Shown here: positions 18,769 to 30,433 of the stretch, piece by piece
Layout: each line of letters opens with the position of its first letter
How positions within the stretch are numbered: position 1 is the first letter of the stretch
Origin: Linderina pennispora
Lineage: Eukaryota > Kickxellomycota > Kickxellomycetes > Kickxellales > Kickxellaceae
Assembly (NCBI RefSeq): GCF_002104995.1
Contig: NW_024468251.1
Location: forward strand, 1,240,001-1,304,000
Length of the DNA stretch: 64,000 nucleotides
Direction of reading: 5' to 3'
Notes under the pieces: generated by a model
What the model was told of the DNA's origin: nothing
The model's database searches: none
What the model saw: the letters and a program-made list of their open reading frames with translations, nothing else
Translations under genes and position numbers: made by a program

Positions 18769-21700
18769 ATGGTGAGATACGCACTTGACCAGCCCACCGT
18801 GGCCCCAAGTACGTTTGTCCCTCCCAGCGACGAGCCGCTGATGCCCAATGTGCTGAGCTCCGAGAGAATCCACTCCAGCGACACCAGCAATCTCAGGGCG
18901 AGCCAAAAGCAATTCTATAGCCCCAGCTGGATGTCGCCGCCGCGGACGCATGGCAAGACCAAGATGCCGGGCTGGCAGTCTGTGCCTGCCAAGGAATCCC
19001 GCCCCCAGCGCATTCGTGCTACTGCGCGCCCGCTGTCGGCTCCCAAAGCCACCACATGCGGCATTGGGCGAGACGGTGGGCGGATTAGCAAGCGCAAGCG
19101 CAGAACGCCCACGAGGTCACTGTCTGCGGCTTCTGGCAACAATAGGCAAGCAGGGGCTGCGAGACACTGCGGGTATCTTACCTTGATGACTACCAGCGTG
19201 ACCCCATGGGGTACTCGCGCGCCCTGATGGATACAGAGCGTTTCAGGGACAGCTCCAAGCAGGTTCCAATGCCGGCGGGGCGCCATGCGGGGCGCCATTC
19301 TCTTCTGTCTCGCAATGCACTGTCGTCGTCGTCGTCGTCGTCATCCTCATCTCATGTACCCTCAATGGGTACCACTAGAAATGCCATGGCCGACTCTCCG
19401 CGCAGCGGACACAACACGAGAAGCACCTCATTCCACTCGCTAGACCACGGGTCGCTTGCAATTCGGCAGTCGTCCATCCCCCAGCTCCCAGCTATCATAC
19501 TGCCCACCAGCAACTTCGAGGGCGGCGGGCGCGCAGAGGCTGCGCTGCGCAAGAGCGCCTCGGCGAGCATCGCGCTGTTCCTCGATGGGTCGGCGGGAGC
19601 CTTGGACTGCCAGTGCATATGCGAAGGGGGCACATGTGCCATCAGCTGTTGGCGCAAGTGAGGGTGGCTTGCAAGTGTCTGCAAGGTCGAGCACGCTGAT
19701 GATACCATCATCTGTCCCGCCCACGCCGCTTGTGATGGCCCTGCACTCGTCAAAGTCCTCCGCTGCGCTGCAGTTCCAAGATGCGGGCAAAGTCATGGTG
19801 ACACCGTCACCCGTCATGGAGGATCTGCAGATTGTGTCTCGCGGCTAGCTCGCCTCGCAGCATTCCCATGGCCCGAGACGACAGCACTGTTGGTAGCCGC
19901 AGCACCTCCGTAGGGCCCGTACCGCCGCTCCAGCGCCCCCACAACGTCAGCAAGCGATGTCAATCAGTTCACCACCGACGACATCAGCCGCGATATCTTC
20001 AACCTGCGTCCGCACACCAATTCGTGCCCGGTAAAGTGGGCTAAAGGTAAGCCAGCACCTCAAACTATGTTTCATGTCACTCCAGCTCCTCCCCAATCAT
20101 ACCTTTTCAATGGCGCAATTCCACGCAGATGCGCTGGGCCGGCATCTGTGTGCGCGTGTGTGGATGCTTGTAGCTGCTGCTATGTACCCGTGTTCCTTTT
20201 TCACTTTCCAGATTCCCACCTGCGGTGGCACCGCTCTTGGGCATCGCCACTGCTCTCCCCCGCCTACGTGTGACACGTCTGATTGCTGACTGCTTCGACA
20301 GTTGGATGATTTTCCCGCTATTGCCCTCATATTCGACTGCAGGCTATTATGTCTGCGAAGGTTGACGAGTTCACCAACAATGGTGTCTCCTCCCCTTTCC
20401 CCGGCACACATATATGCTGACAATCGAGGCACGCCATTCCATTTTCACTGCTCCTGCTACTGGCGCCTATTCTGCTGAGATAATGGAGGCATATATATTA
20501 CGCCGCTCCCCGGTTCTTTGCGCATGCGCTCTTGCTGTGCGCGTACATAACAGGCATGACAATGCGATGCGCCGCGATTCGCTGGACGCTCCCAATTCTG
20601 CTGTTTCCGAGTATACCGCAGGCATGCCCTCGTACTGAGGGCAGCCAGCTTTCGCCAAGCATATCGCCTCTTTTGGTACGGCTGTGCATGGGCAGGAGAA
20701 GGCGCATTGGCTGCTGGAATTGCACCAGCAGCAGACACATTCCTCGTTTTTTCTACGCCCATCCCTTGCCACCAGCGCTCTATTTCGGCACAACCTCTGT
20801 GCCGGCTATATGTATGACGCTGATTGCTTCTTCTCTTTCCCCCACTGTACTACATGTGAATCGCTGCAGTGTGCCCAAGCAGTTCCCCCATCCGCCAGTT
20901 GTTATGCTGATATCAGTCCTGATCGCCCTCCCCCTCACACTGCTGCATCTCCTCCACAAAGACGCAAGCGAGTATGGGCAATTCCTTTTTTTGCGGATCC
21001 CACTTGCACGTGTAATCTCAGCCCGCCCTTTGCGCCCATGCCATCACTTTTCTACACGGCGCTATCATCATGTCATCTGAAAAATGGTACTAGCCGAAGA
21101 TGACATGTGTGCCCATTGTCTCCCGAGTCCAAAAGAGCAGCAGCTGGCACAATCCCCCCTTTCACCCTGCCAGGATACTCCTGGTTTATCAAATGCATAA
21201 GATCAGCTCCTGGCCGTCATTTGTGTTCACATCTGCTGAGGCAATCTCTATGTTCCGCAGTGCATTTATTGCTTCTATTTTTGCCTTAATCTCCGTTTCG
21301 GCGGCAGCAGCAGTCGCCTTTGAGCAACCGCACCACGGGTGCCCGCTGCCACTCTCACCCTTGTTCATGTTCAATTTTCCTTGCATGCTCTTGTTTGTGC
21401 CAGTTTCTCCGAGTTGGAAAAGGAGGGTGTCGCCTTTTCGTAAACGCTGCTCCAAGACAACTTGCTGCTTTGCACATTGGCTACATCCACACATGCGCTG
21501 CGGGATAATATTGCTGCAGAGTCCACCGAGCCCCACTTTTCTTGCACCCTTTTTTACTTGGGCGTAGGCATTATGCACCATTGCTATTCGCGATTGTATT
21601 CCAGCCGCACATTATGCGCTAATTATGATGGAAAAACTTGCATTCTTTTCTGCTGGTTGTGTAGCTGCTCCAATGGATGTGTCCGGGTACCCAATGGCTG

Positions 21701-21948
21701 AGGTTCTAGCACCAGCCGAGCGCGACTGCTGCTCTATCTTGCGACTGCTGCCCGAACAGTACCTTACCATCAAGCAATCGCTAGTGCGGGCTGGGCGTAC
21801 GCTGCCTGAGGGTACATTCAAGAAGCGCGATGCCCAGAAGCTCTGCCGCGTCGATGTCAACAAAACGAGCAAGGTGTTTGAGTGGTTTGTGAAGCTGGGC
21901 TGGATCCCGTTCGCAGCAGGCAAAGCTCAACACCACCCTGCTCACTAA
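18769..21948 (+). CDS. SWIRM-domain protein (Fun19/Laf-like), five +1 frame changes, 1.6-kb intron
   Basis: The 5' exon (18769-20046) is readable in pieces: SSWM-type motif (QFYSPSWMSPPRT), a basic patch (GGRISKRKRRTPTRS), YLDDYQRDPMGYSRALMD, a poly-Ser run from TCG repeats (~19322-19340), and finally FTTDDISRDIFNLRPHTNSC plus PVKWAKG. Pieces connect by +1 changes near 19149, 19177, 19660, 19845 and 19955. The intron runs 20047-21664 (GTAAGC...TTGTGTAG, phase 1). Exon 2 encodes the SWIRM domain: APMDVSGYPMAEVLAPAERD, CSILRLLPEQYLTIKQSL, FKKRDAQKLCRVDVNKTSKV, FEWFVKLGW. Fungal relatives are Fun19 and S. pombe Laf1/Laf2, tied to Clr6 histone deacetylase. Chromatin function here is inferred from the domain. 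Confidence 0.7.
20047..21664 (+). other. unusually long intron in SWIRM gene
   Basis: 1618 nt from GTAAGC to TTGTGTAG; other introns here are mostly about 100 nt. It is pyrimidine-rich with many short meaningless frames. I find no convincing internal exon, transposon or structured RNA. Confidence 0.55.
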
Positions 21949-22220
21949 CAAAACTCCTGTAAAGTGCATTGGAATCATCAAGGCGCATGTCTTCGCATAC
22001 GCGTGCGTTGGCTATGGCGATGTCATTAGGACGTGGCCAGTCATCTCTGCCGCCCATGCTTGTTCAAATTGCTCTGCAACCCCCTCATCACATTCTCTCC
22101 CCTATCTCCTGCTTATCCCTGCCTTTCTCACTTCTTTTTTTTTTCTACCTTCGTAACCAATCTGTACCATCATCAGCCGACCTCAAAATTCAAATAAAAG
22201 CGTGTATGTACCTCGCAAAT

Positions 22221-24802
22221 CTAAACAGACCTTGTGTACCATGGGGAACACACTTGCCAGTTGAACCAGCACAGTGCGTTGATTTGCAGCAGCAGCTTGA
22301 CGGCGTCGTTGTGTACTTGCTTCAGACCAATCCGTGCCAGCTCACCAACAACCTCGTCCCGACTGCTGTTTATCCGCCTGGCCATTGCGTTTGGTGCCAG
22401 GCAGCGCTCCAATTCCATCCAGCAGGAACCTGCGCAATCTCTGCTGCATCAGCTTGTAAACAGGGTCATTCACCTCGAGTGTCTTGTGTACCAGTCGCTT
22501 GACCGACTCGCTGTTGCTGGCCGGCAAAGCGTCGTGCACTGCATTGGCAATCTCTGCAATCGAAATATCGGCCGAGCGCAACATCCCCAGCCACTGCTTG
22601 GTCAATTCTGGCAACCGCGCCGAGGCATTGGGCACTTGGCGTGCAAGGCTGCCATAGAGAATTCCCAGCGCTGTTGCAGCGAGTACGACCTGGATCTCGT
22701 TCTGGAAGGCGCGGATCCGACCAGTATCCATTTGCAGCGTGAGCGGTAATTCCTTGTCATCAGCCAGCGTTGGCGCAAAGCACAGGTCGAGTATGGATTC
22801 ATGGAATATGTGGTGCGCTGTTTGCTTGGGTCGATCGGCTGTGCAATCCCCGGACCCCTCACGCTCCTTTGCCGCCCTCATCCAGTCGCTAACTAGTCCT
22901 GCTGCCTCCTCAGCTTGCTGGCTGCCAAGGATCTGCGAGATCTTGGCGCGCTCATACTCGACTGCATGGCGCATCAGCCAGGGTCGCACAACTGTCTGTA
23001 GCTGATAATTCAGCGAATCCAAGCGGATGTCGCGGATCAGCTCAAGTATCTGCCGTGTAATGTCTAGCAGCGATTGGATTGACTCACGAGTAGAGAGATC
23101 TTGCAGGTCCAGACTGTCCAATGCCGTGGCCAGCGCAGCAATGGCGCTGTCACGTACTGGCGCGCAAACTTGGCGCATCAGGTGCAGCGCGAACTGAACT
23201 TTGGCGCGCACATCCAGTGCACCAGCTCTAAGCTGCTCACCCATCCACTCGGTGTTGAGTTCACGGTCAAGGGATTCACGCAACTGGCCATGAGGCGGAA
23301 CAATAGTCCGGAGGTCGCGCTGCAGTTGCATCAGAATCTGGAGGACATGGCCGCTTTTGCCCGCCTCAATCTCCTGCGCAATCCTGTCAAAGAACGCCTT
23401 TATAATTGCCCGCTGCACGGCGCCAGCCAGAGTATTAGAGCCTGCAGGTTCCAGGCGCATCTCGGGGTTTAAAACCAATTCATGCGCGAGTCTCGCATCC
23501 TGCAATGCTGCAGATGCCGATAGGTCAAAGTGTCCTAACACCCGGTCGACATCCTGCGATGCTGGGTCAGCTACGGCTCTGGTCAGCGTTGCTGAGGGAT
23601 GGTGGTGCGATACAGAAACGCCACTCAGCGCTGGAAATTCTGGCTCCAATTCACATGCATTCGTGTCTGAGCCCGAGTCATTGGATGGCTGACTCGTAGG
23701 TTTCTGATGCAACTGATGTGTAGCAGCACTCGCTGCCTGCCCAATCATGCCTGCCCCGCTGGCATCGCGGCTGCCGTTGATAACGTCACTCTGTGCATGC
23801 GGTATGCCGGATGATACCATGATGGAGGGCGTTTGTGAGGGCTGCGGGTCGGCATATGTCAGCCGGAGCTCATCTTGCCGTTGCATCAACCTTTCCACTG
23901 CATGGCTGCCCCCAAGCATGCGGATCTTGTCTACCAAATTGTCGCGCTGCTCCTTGATTCCCTGCCGCCAGCCCTCATCACCAGCGCCATTGGTGCGCCG
24001 CTGTACCGACTGCCACAGACGGTCGAGCTCCAGGTAGTGCTGTTCCATGGTTGCCAGGAGCTCTTGTGTGTCCTGAGCGCTTCCAGGACTCGAATGCCGA
24101 GTGGAAGGCGCGGAAGCTGGCCATAAACGCTTGCTGCTTGTCAAACCATGCTGCTTCGCGCTTGACGAATGAGACCTCAAACTGCCTGTACATGCGCACC
24201 ATCGTTGCTGCCGATGACTCAATCACTGAATCCATGTGGGAACTGCCCGTGATCAACCCTTGAGGGTGTGCAGCAAACAAGTACCCGGCCACAAATATGC
24301 GCCCCGGAAACTTGCACTCAGCGCTTTCTGCCGCTGGAGTGTGCTTCAACAATGCATTCAGCAATATACTCGAGCCACGGGTGGTTGCCAGACTGCGCAT
24401 TAGCCGGGCAGCATCCTCAAACTGCATCTTCTTGATACGCGCTACCGAAACCTTGGCTTGCCGCCATGCATTCAGTGGCTCCTGTAAATGCCTGTACCTC
24501 CATGCACGCTGTATCACTGTTGCTGCTTTGACTCGCTGGACTACCTCAACTGCTGGCTCAAGCCTGATAGAGACTTCTGACTTTGCCGGCTCTGAATCGG
24601 CTGCTGTGGATTGCATTATGACAGAGTTATTGTGACCACTGTGTTTGCGCTGCTGATGTTGTTGCTGCTGCTTCTTTGGCCGCCCATTCTTGGATATGAT
24701 GCGTCCCAGAATCCTGGTAAGCACCGAGTGCCGCCTAGAATGAGTCGACGACCCAGAGCCCTGGCTCTCGCTGCTGTTACTGTCTCGACGAGGTATAGTC
24801 AT
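22221..24802 (-). CDS. SOK1: TCP11/SOK1-family protein, two +1 frame changes
   Basis: Starts MTIPRRDSNSSESQGSGSST. The N-terminus is Ser/Arg and Gln rich, with an IQ-like motif (KAATVIQRAWRYRH, about residue 90). A +1 change near 24078 joins FHSAFESWKR to QDTQELLATMEQHYLELDRL. The Tcp11 domain occupies the second half (AHELVLNPEMRLEP, TEWMGEQLRAGALDVRAKVQ, FALHLMRQVCAPVRD, LNYQLQTVVRPWLMRHAVEY). A second +1 near 22400 replaces an early stop with ERCLAPNAMARRINSSRDEV and a helical end stopping at 22221. Yeast Sok1 suppresses loss of protein kinase A, and animal TCP11 modulates cAMP signalling in sperm. A role in cAMP signalling is inferred from family only. Confidence 0.8.
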
Positions 24803-25222
24803 TGAAATGTAAATTCGTACTGTACAAAAAGGTGCAATGTATAGAAAAGAAAATGAGCAAAGCAAAAGGCTGAGAAATCTGCCAACAGTTGCTTCAGTCC
24901 TCTGCTGCTGGACATTGAAGCAAACGTGTATTCCGGCTTGACTAGTATGGAAAATTACTCGTGGACTGTATCAGGCTTCTGGCACATGCCTGGTTCTCAT
25001 GGCAGCCAAGCATTGCCCAGACGAAGGTAATTAATTAGTGTCCGCGTGGGCCCCATGGGATTGCAGTGCTTGCGACGATGGCAGCGTCGCTCGCAAACTA
25101 TACTTATATACACCACCAGCTGTCTTGATATCGACAGAGAAGGACAATGCTGCATAAAAGAAACCGGGTTGTTGGCAGCGCTCCTTGCGGTTCTGTATGC
25201 TGACAAATCATCTAATCTTTCG
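24803..25222. other. intergenic, nothing recognised
   Basis: Promoter of the minus-strand TCP11 gene and 3' flank of the transporter gene. No further feature seen. Confidence 0.5.
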
Positions 25223-26936
25223 TCATGTATATTCGAGAGCGGTCGTGGGGCCTTGGGGCGTATGCTTTTCTCGATGTAGTAGCGAGGCAGAACGCAATTC
25301 CACTGTAATCTCTTCGAGACTCTTCCCTGATGTCTCTGGAATCATCCAGAATATAGACCCAATTGTAGAACACATCAATGCCGCATAGAACCAGAACACG
25401 CCAGGAAGCGTGATGTTGAACGCCAGCTGCAGGAACGACACGGTCCAAGTATACGAAAACAGCCAATTGAATATGGCTGCAACACCGCTAGCACGGCTGC
25501 GCATCGCCTGGCAAAAGATCTCTGACTGGATCACCCATGGAATGCTGCCCAAGCCAAGCGTGAACGTGCCTAGGGAGAAAATAATGGAGATCACCGCCAA
25601 CCAGCTGCCAATGTGCTCGCGTGCAAAATGCATCTGACAGCTCTCGGAAAACACTACAGCAGTGGTGGAGCCTGCGCTGCGTGCAAGGCAAATGCCTTCT
25701 GCCGCAGCCCACCCGCATGACGTGTCAAGCAGGCAGGCTCCGCACCGCGTGTAAAGCGTGCAGTCAGCCTTGTTTATCTGCTCGAATCCGGTGATGGTCA
25801 CGAATGCACCACCCAGTACGACGAGCCCCACAGCCATGGCCACAAATGAAATCAACAGCAGACGCTTGCGGCCAATTCGGTCTACAACCCCGAGCGAGGT
25901 GAGCACTGAGGCTACTTGCACACAGCTCAAAATAACCGTAGGTGCCTGGGTGAACCGGCTAGACCCGCTCACTCCGATAACCTGGAACAGATATGCCGAG
26001 AAGTACTGAAGAGAGCTGAATCCTGACGACTGCTTGGCGGCCTGGAGAATGCATGCAATCGCGAGGGGCCTTGCATTGGCTCTCGAAAACAGCTGGCGGA
26101 AGCTTGCGCATTTTTCGCTTTGTATCACATCGGCAATTGCATCGATCTCACGCCTGACTTCGGCAGCGTCCCATGTCGCAGGGCCATTGAGCATTGAGAT
26201 AACCTTGCTGGCTTCGTCCACCCGGTTACGGAAAATCAGGTCGCGTGGAGAATTTGGCACAAAAAGCACCATCAGCACAAGCAAAATAAGGCTGGATACG
26301 GCGCAGAGAGCAAACACCCACCGCCAACTGTTATTCAATGTTGCCAGTGTCGCAATCCAGCAAAGAATGAACCCACCCAACATGCCAACATTGATCCCAA
26401 CCATATTGAAGGTGATAAATAGCCCACGATGAGCCTTGGGTGATATCTCGCCAATAAACACAGGTGCGATCATGGTCGAGATGCCGTGTGCGACACCAAT
26501 AATTGCGCGCCCGACGATGCACATGTAGAACGACGAGGACATAGCAGTGAGCAGAAACCCGACAATGTAGACACTCGAGTCAACCAGCAGTGCTAGTCGC
26601 CGACCCCACTTGTTCCCGAGCGTGATCATGAAGATGAGGCCACAAATAGCACCCAGCATTGTACTTGCGCATATGAATTCGATCTGTAACGAGTCTAGCC
26701 TGAAATCGCCTTTCAGTGCAGGAATTGCAACTGCTGTGGTCTACACATAGGATCGTCCATACAGCCAGTGTTTACCATATGAATATTGTTCAGCCCAGCA
26801 CGGCAGAGGCATAGTCTCCATTGCTGTTGTCGGCCTTGCTTACCGCTGTATCCAACCCGTACAAAAGTCCGTATGATGCGATGATCAGGGCAATGTACGT
26901 CGTCCTTTGCCGTGCGAGTTTGCTGAAATTGGACAT
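25223..26936 (-). CDS. MFS sugar/myo-inositol transporter with PSI-like loop
   Basis: Two exons: 26936-26844 (MSNFSKLARQRTTYIALIIA, LLYGLDTA) and 26740-25223, joined in phase 0 over a 103-nt intron (GTAAGC...TGTGTAG). The product is 536 aa. Twelve spans are expected. Sugar-porter signatures: GNKWGRR after TM2, VGRAIIGVAHG, DRIGRKRLLL after TM8, and PETSGKSLEEI at the end. Between TM9 and TM10 a Cys-rich insert (DCTLYTRCGACLLDTSCGW, then GICLARS) resembles the PSI domain found in this loop of plant INT2-type and animal HMIT inositol transporters. This makes a proton-coupled polyol or inositol transporter the best guess. Substrate is inference. No frame errors. Confidence 0.8.
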
Positions 26937-27539
26937 ATTGGGTGATGGTACTGAGGATGAATTACTTACAAAAGCAAAGACCGATTGGAATCTGTGTGCT
27001 GGATGTAGCCGCTTTAATATGCCTTTCTCTTCTAAACACTGTCTAGACCAGCCCGAGCAATTCATCTGGCTATCTCTATTCGGCATGGAAACTCCATAGA
27101 AGGGCCGGCCAGCATGACTGACAGGGCTACCCACTATTTAATACCAGCACTCTAGCTCCGCATTTGCTCTATTTTAGATTGGCCATGCGCCACGGCAATA
27201 TACATTAAATGTATCGACAAAGTCATCAGAGAAGATGAGAGGGGTGTGGTAAACGGTGGCTGCACTTGCCAACAACGCACATATACGTCGTTGGGCTTAT
27301 ATGAGGTGGCTATCACATCAATAGGAGAAGAGAATTAAGAGGTATGTGAAATCATGTTCCTGTCATCCCTGCTACATCAGAAGCCCGATGGCAATGAACG
27401 GTGTTGCACAGCTGATGCTCTCTACATTTTGTGCTATCATCCACTCTCTCAAGGCTAAAAGCTGCATTCAAATGAGGACACAAGGAATGTATTACACGAA
27501 AAGAGAAAGAAACGGCTGGGCCTGTATACGCTTTTGAAT
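26937..27539. other. intergenic, nothing recognised
   Basis: Upstream of the transporter gene and downstream of the first HIU hydrolase. Short frames only; no feature identified. Confidence 0.5.
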
Positions 27540-27908
27540 TTACGAGCCGCGGTAGGTAGTGTACGAGTACGGGGCCAGGTTAAGCGGGATGTGGTAGTGG
27601 GGAGCAGGGGTATCGATCTCAAAGGTCACATCAACGAACGGGTAAAACGCCTTCTCGCCGTGCAGGGCAAAGTACGTCTTGATGTCAAAGCGCACAGTGT
27701 AGACGCCCGGCTGCAGAACGTGGGTGGGCTCGAGCAGAGTCGGGCAACGACCATCGCTGTTAGTCACGCCGCTGCCAATAACCTGGCTCAGACCGGTAGC
27801 TGCTGCCTGCGAGGTCGAGGCGTAGCTGATGGTGATGGGCACACCCTGGGCGGGCGAACCGCGAGCGGCGTCGAGAACGTGCGAGGTAATGGGGCTGACT
27901 CCTCCCAT
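27540..27908 (-). CDS. 5-hydroxyisourate hydrolase, no signal peptide
   Basis: 122 aa from MGGVSPITSHVLDAARGSPA. A transthyretin-like fold with HIU-hydrolase marks: His in SPITSHVLDA, Arg in YTVRFDIKTYFA, His in PHYHIPLNLAPYSY, and the terminal tetrapeptide YRGS that separates hydrolases from transthyretin. It hydrolyses 5-hydroxyisourate to OHCU in urate breakdown. No signal peptide and no peroxisomal signal (C-terminus RGS), so cytosolic. It is the first of three tandem same-strand paralogues. Upstream in-frame codons belong to a TTG-initiated frame and were rejected. Confidence 0.88.
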   Translation of the reverse strand: MGGVSPITSHVLDAARGSPAQGVPITISYASTSQAAATGLSQVIGSGVTNSDGRCPTLLEPTHVLQPGVYTVRFDIKTYFALHGEKAFYPFVDVTFEIDTPAPHYHIPLNLAPYSYTTYRGS

Positions 27909-28480
27909 GGCTGCTTGTAAGAGTATAGTGAAAAAGGACAAAGAGATAAGAGAAACAAAGCAGAGCCTTTGTCAACAGAGCGGATCGCTCTTACACTGCT
28001 TTATAGAGGGGGTTCTGCGTGTTGCGAAAGAGCGCAGGCGACGGGTGCTGTGAAAAGCGGAGAAATTCCCCGCGCGCAGCGGCCATTAAGTCTGGAGCAA
28101 AAGGCTGGAGGTTCTGTCAGAGATATCCAGCCACCCAGCTGATCGTATGCCCTGGATCAGATCACTGGATCAGACTCGGATCCAGGATAACCGGCAACTT
28201 TGGATACCAGGAGCCATGGGTGCTACCATGAAACCGAGTACTAATTATTTGATGGCACACAGCCCGGGCAAGCAATGTACAATGTTTCTTTGGCTCAAAG
28301 CCAGCAGATGTTTTTCGAAAGCTGCATTTGCAATAAGCAAATCGTTAACTCGCTCCTTACCACAGCTGATCCACATTTCTTTTCCACTTACCATCTACAC
28401 GGATCATAAAAATGTATATAAAACTGTATTAGCATGGAAAAGAAAGGAAAAAGGTTGATGCATAGCATATGCGTCAGCAC
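27909..28480. other. promoter region of HIU hydrolase 1
   Basis: No gene. It contains the GC-rich motif shared by the three HIU hydrolase promoters (28063-28076) and AT-rich sequence toward the second copy's 3' end. Confidence 0.5.
28063..28076 (-). promoter_or_regulatory. shared upstream motif, HIU hydrolase 1
   Basis: AAATTCCCCGCGCG (plus-strand reading) lies about 155 nt upstream of the ATG at 27908. Similar elements stand 139-146 nt upstream of the other two copies. Presumed transcription-factor site. Confidence 0.4.
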
Positions 28481-28911
28481 TTACGAGCCACGATAAGTAG
28501 TGAATGAGTACGGAGCCAGGTTGAGCGGGATGTGGTAGTGAGGAGCAGGAGTCTCGATCTCGAAAGTAATGTCGGCAAACGGATAGAATGCCTTGTCGCC
28601 AAGCCTGTTTGTGTAAGGTCTTGATGTCAAAGTGGACAGTGTAGACACCACGCTTCAGAACATAGCTATCTGGGAGCAGTGAGTTGCAACGGCCGTCGGC
28701 ATCGGTAGTGCAGCGAGCAATCACTCCGGCTGTCACCCTTAGGCAGCAATTCGTATGAGTTCCTGGCATACTTGAGGGTGATGGGCACACCAGATCCAGG
28801 GAGACCGAGCTTGGCGTCGAGGACGTGCGTAGTGATAGGGCTGACAGCCGAGACTGAAGCCGCGAAGGTGTAGAGAGCAAAAGCGGAGAGGTAGGCGAGG
28901 GGGCCCTTCAT
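28481..28911 (-). pseudogene. secreted 5-hydroxyisourate hydrolase copy with two +1 insertions
   Basis: Same protein as the intact copy at 30434-30859: signal peptide from MKGPLAYLSAFALYTFAASV, then SPITTHVLDAKLGLPGSG, and a terminal YRGS. Base-level comparison shows one extra G (CGA GTG became CGGAGTG, near 28729) and one extra T (ACC TAC became ACCTTAC, near 28610). Each shifts the frame +1 and together they leave the ending two frames away. A third difference (ELLP for DAA) adds one whole codon and looks natural. Unless corrected by frameshifting, or a sequencing error, the product would stop early. Confidence 0.65.
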
Positions 28912-30433
28912 GATTAGTGAAAAGTGAGAGGGCAATATTGTTGGATGAACTGGCTGTTGATGGCATAGAAATTTTTTGAGCTTTTTACAAGGTAGTGCTT
29001 TTCAGAAGCCACGATGGAGGCTGTTTTACATCTAGAGATTGCCACCATGCACCAATAAATCCCCCGCACCGATTTCCTGGAAAACAGCCATTCATGGTGT
29101 GAGTACATCTTTCAAAGGCAATCGTTGAAAATGGCAATCACAATAACACATTGCGGCTGCCAACACGTTGACAGAATGTGTCTGATAAGCACGAGCTCAC
29201 ATTTTTCACCTCACTGGATGGCTTCTATTTCTTTGTTCCACAAGAAACAATGGTGAACGAAACTAGCGTATCAGCAGATTAGAAGCTCTCTATGCTGTTG
29301 CTGCGAGCACATGTGTGGAGGTAATGAGCGAAAAGGTATGAAATAGTTTTGTTACAAACAGTGCATCTCGAGAATTTAGGAGTTGGAAGCAATTCACATG
29401 CAATAATAGTTGGACACAAAGTAACGATATGCACCACCACCCTCTGTGAACTTGGTGGCACCTGTATTACCTATTTCATAATATCATAAACTGCCTGAGC
29501 AAGCAGAAGATAAAGAGATACCATTATGAGAACTGATGATAATGGCATTCCACAATCTAGTTCAATGTAGGTCATGGGTAAATTAAAGGGTCAAGTTGAA
29601 GTAAATAATAAGCCAGCTTAATTTGTATCAAAATATCATATCTACCCGCCGTATATATGTATTGTAGCAATGGGCCCTTATGTAGTTAGGCGGTTTGCGT
29701 CGTAGCATAACATGGTCAGGTGATGGGGAGTTGGTGTATTGCATTCAAAAAGTGATTGCGCAAGAATACCCGAGAAAGGCTGTAAAATGGGGAATATCCT
29801 GTTTAAAACAAAGGTTAAATGCCAATACTAAACATTGAACAGTGACGCGACAGTACTTTTGGAAACAGCGGGCAAACATTCGAAGTGCTCCCAAATGGCT
29901 GATATCAGTAACGCGGTGGTTCTGTTGAGATAGTTATCTTAAAGCCATTTCCACAATGTGTCTGCAACAAAACACTGGCAGCCTGGTTAGTGGCAATTCC
30001 TAACACCAACCAACTGCTGAACACTGCACCCTATGTATCACACCATCGCTGAGTTACACGTGCTCCATTCTATGTGGTCTAACGAAATTTCCCCATTTCA
30101 CCAGCAGATCTGCAGTCTAATTTCCGCCGACTATCCCAGACGGGACTCCAAAACTAGCTGGGTATATGCTGCTTTTAAATTCATTCCGCTACGTTGGGCT
30201 GATCTACATTCCAATTGATTAAACAACCCACCATGATGGGCAACTGGTTCAAGGTCAGCAGCTGGTTTCCGCTAGTAGCCTTTGCAATATGTAGATCATC
30301 CGCTCATTCTTGCTGCTATTGGGTAACAGCACTTTCCTAACATTTGCATTTCAAACCACGAAGCCCAGTACCCGTGTGTATTAGCACGAAAAGGAGAGGA
30401 CAAGGAACTGCATTATGACACACTATCCGGCGC
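28912..30433. other. 1.5-kb AT-rich spacer between HIU hydrolase copies
   Basis: No coding frame, repeat or RNA recognised. The leftmost ~150 bases are the copy-2 promoter with the shared motif (29054-29075). The remainder looks empty. Confidence 0.5.
29054..29075 (-). promoter_or_regulatory. shared upstream motif, HIU hydrolase 2
   Basis: AATAAATCCCCCGCACCGAT (plus reading) about 146 nt upstream of the ATG at 28911. It aligns with the elements of copies 1 and 3, and a nearby GATTGCC is also shared with copy 3. Confidence 0.4.

Noticed and set aside
19206-19661. Separate 151-aa gene inside the SWIRM region
   Set aside because: It is better explained as the middle frame of the SWIRM gene's first exon; no own promoter or domain.
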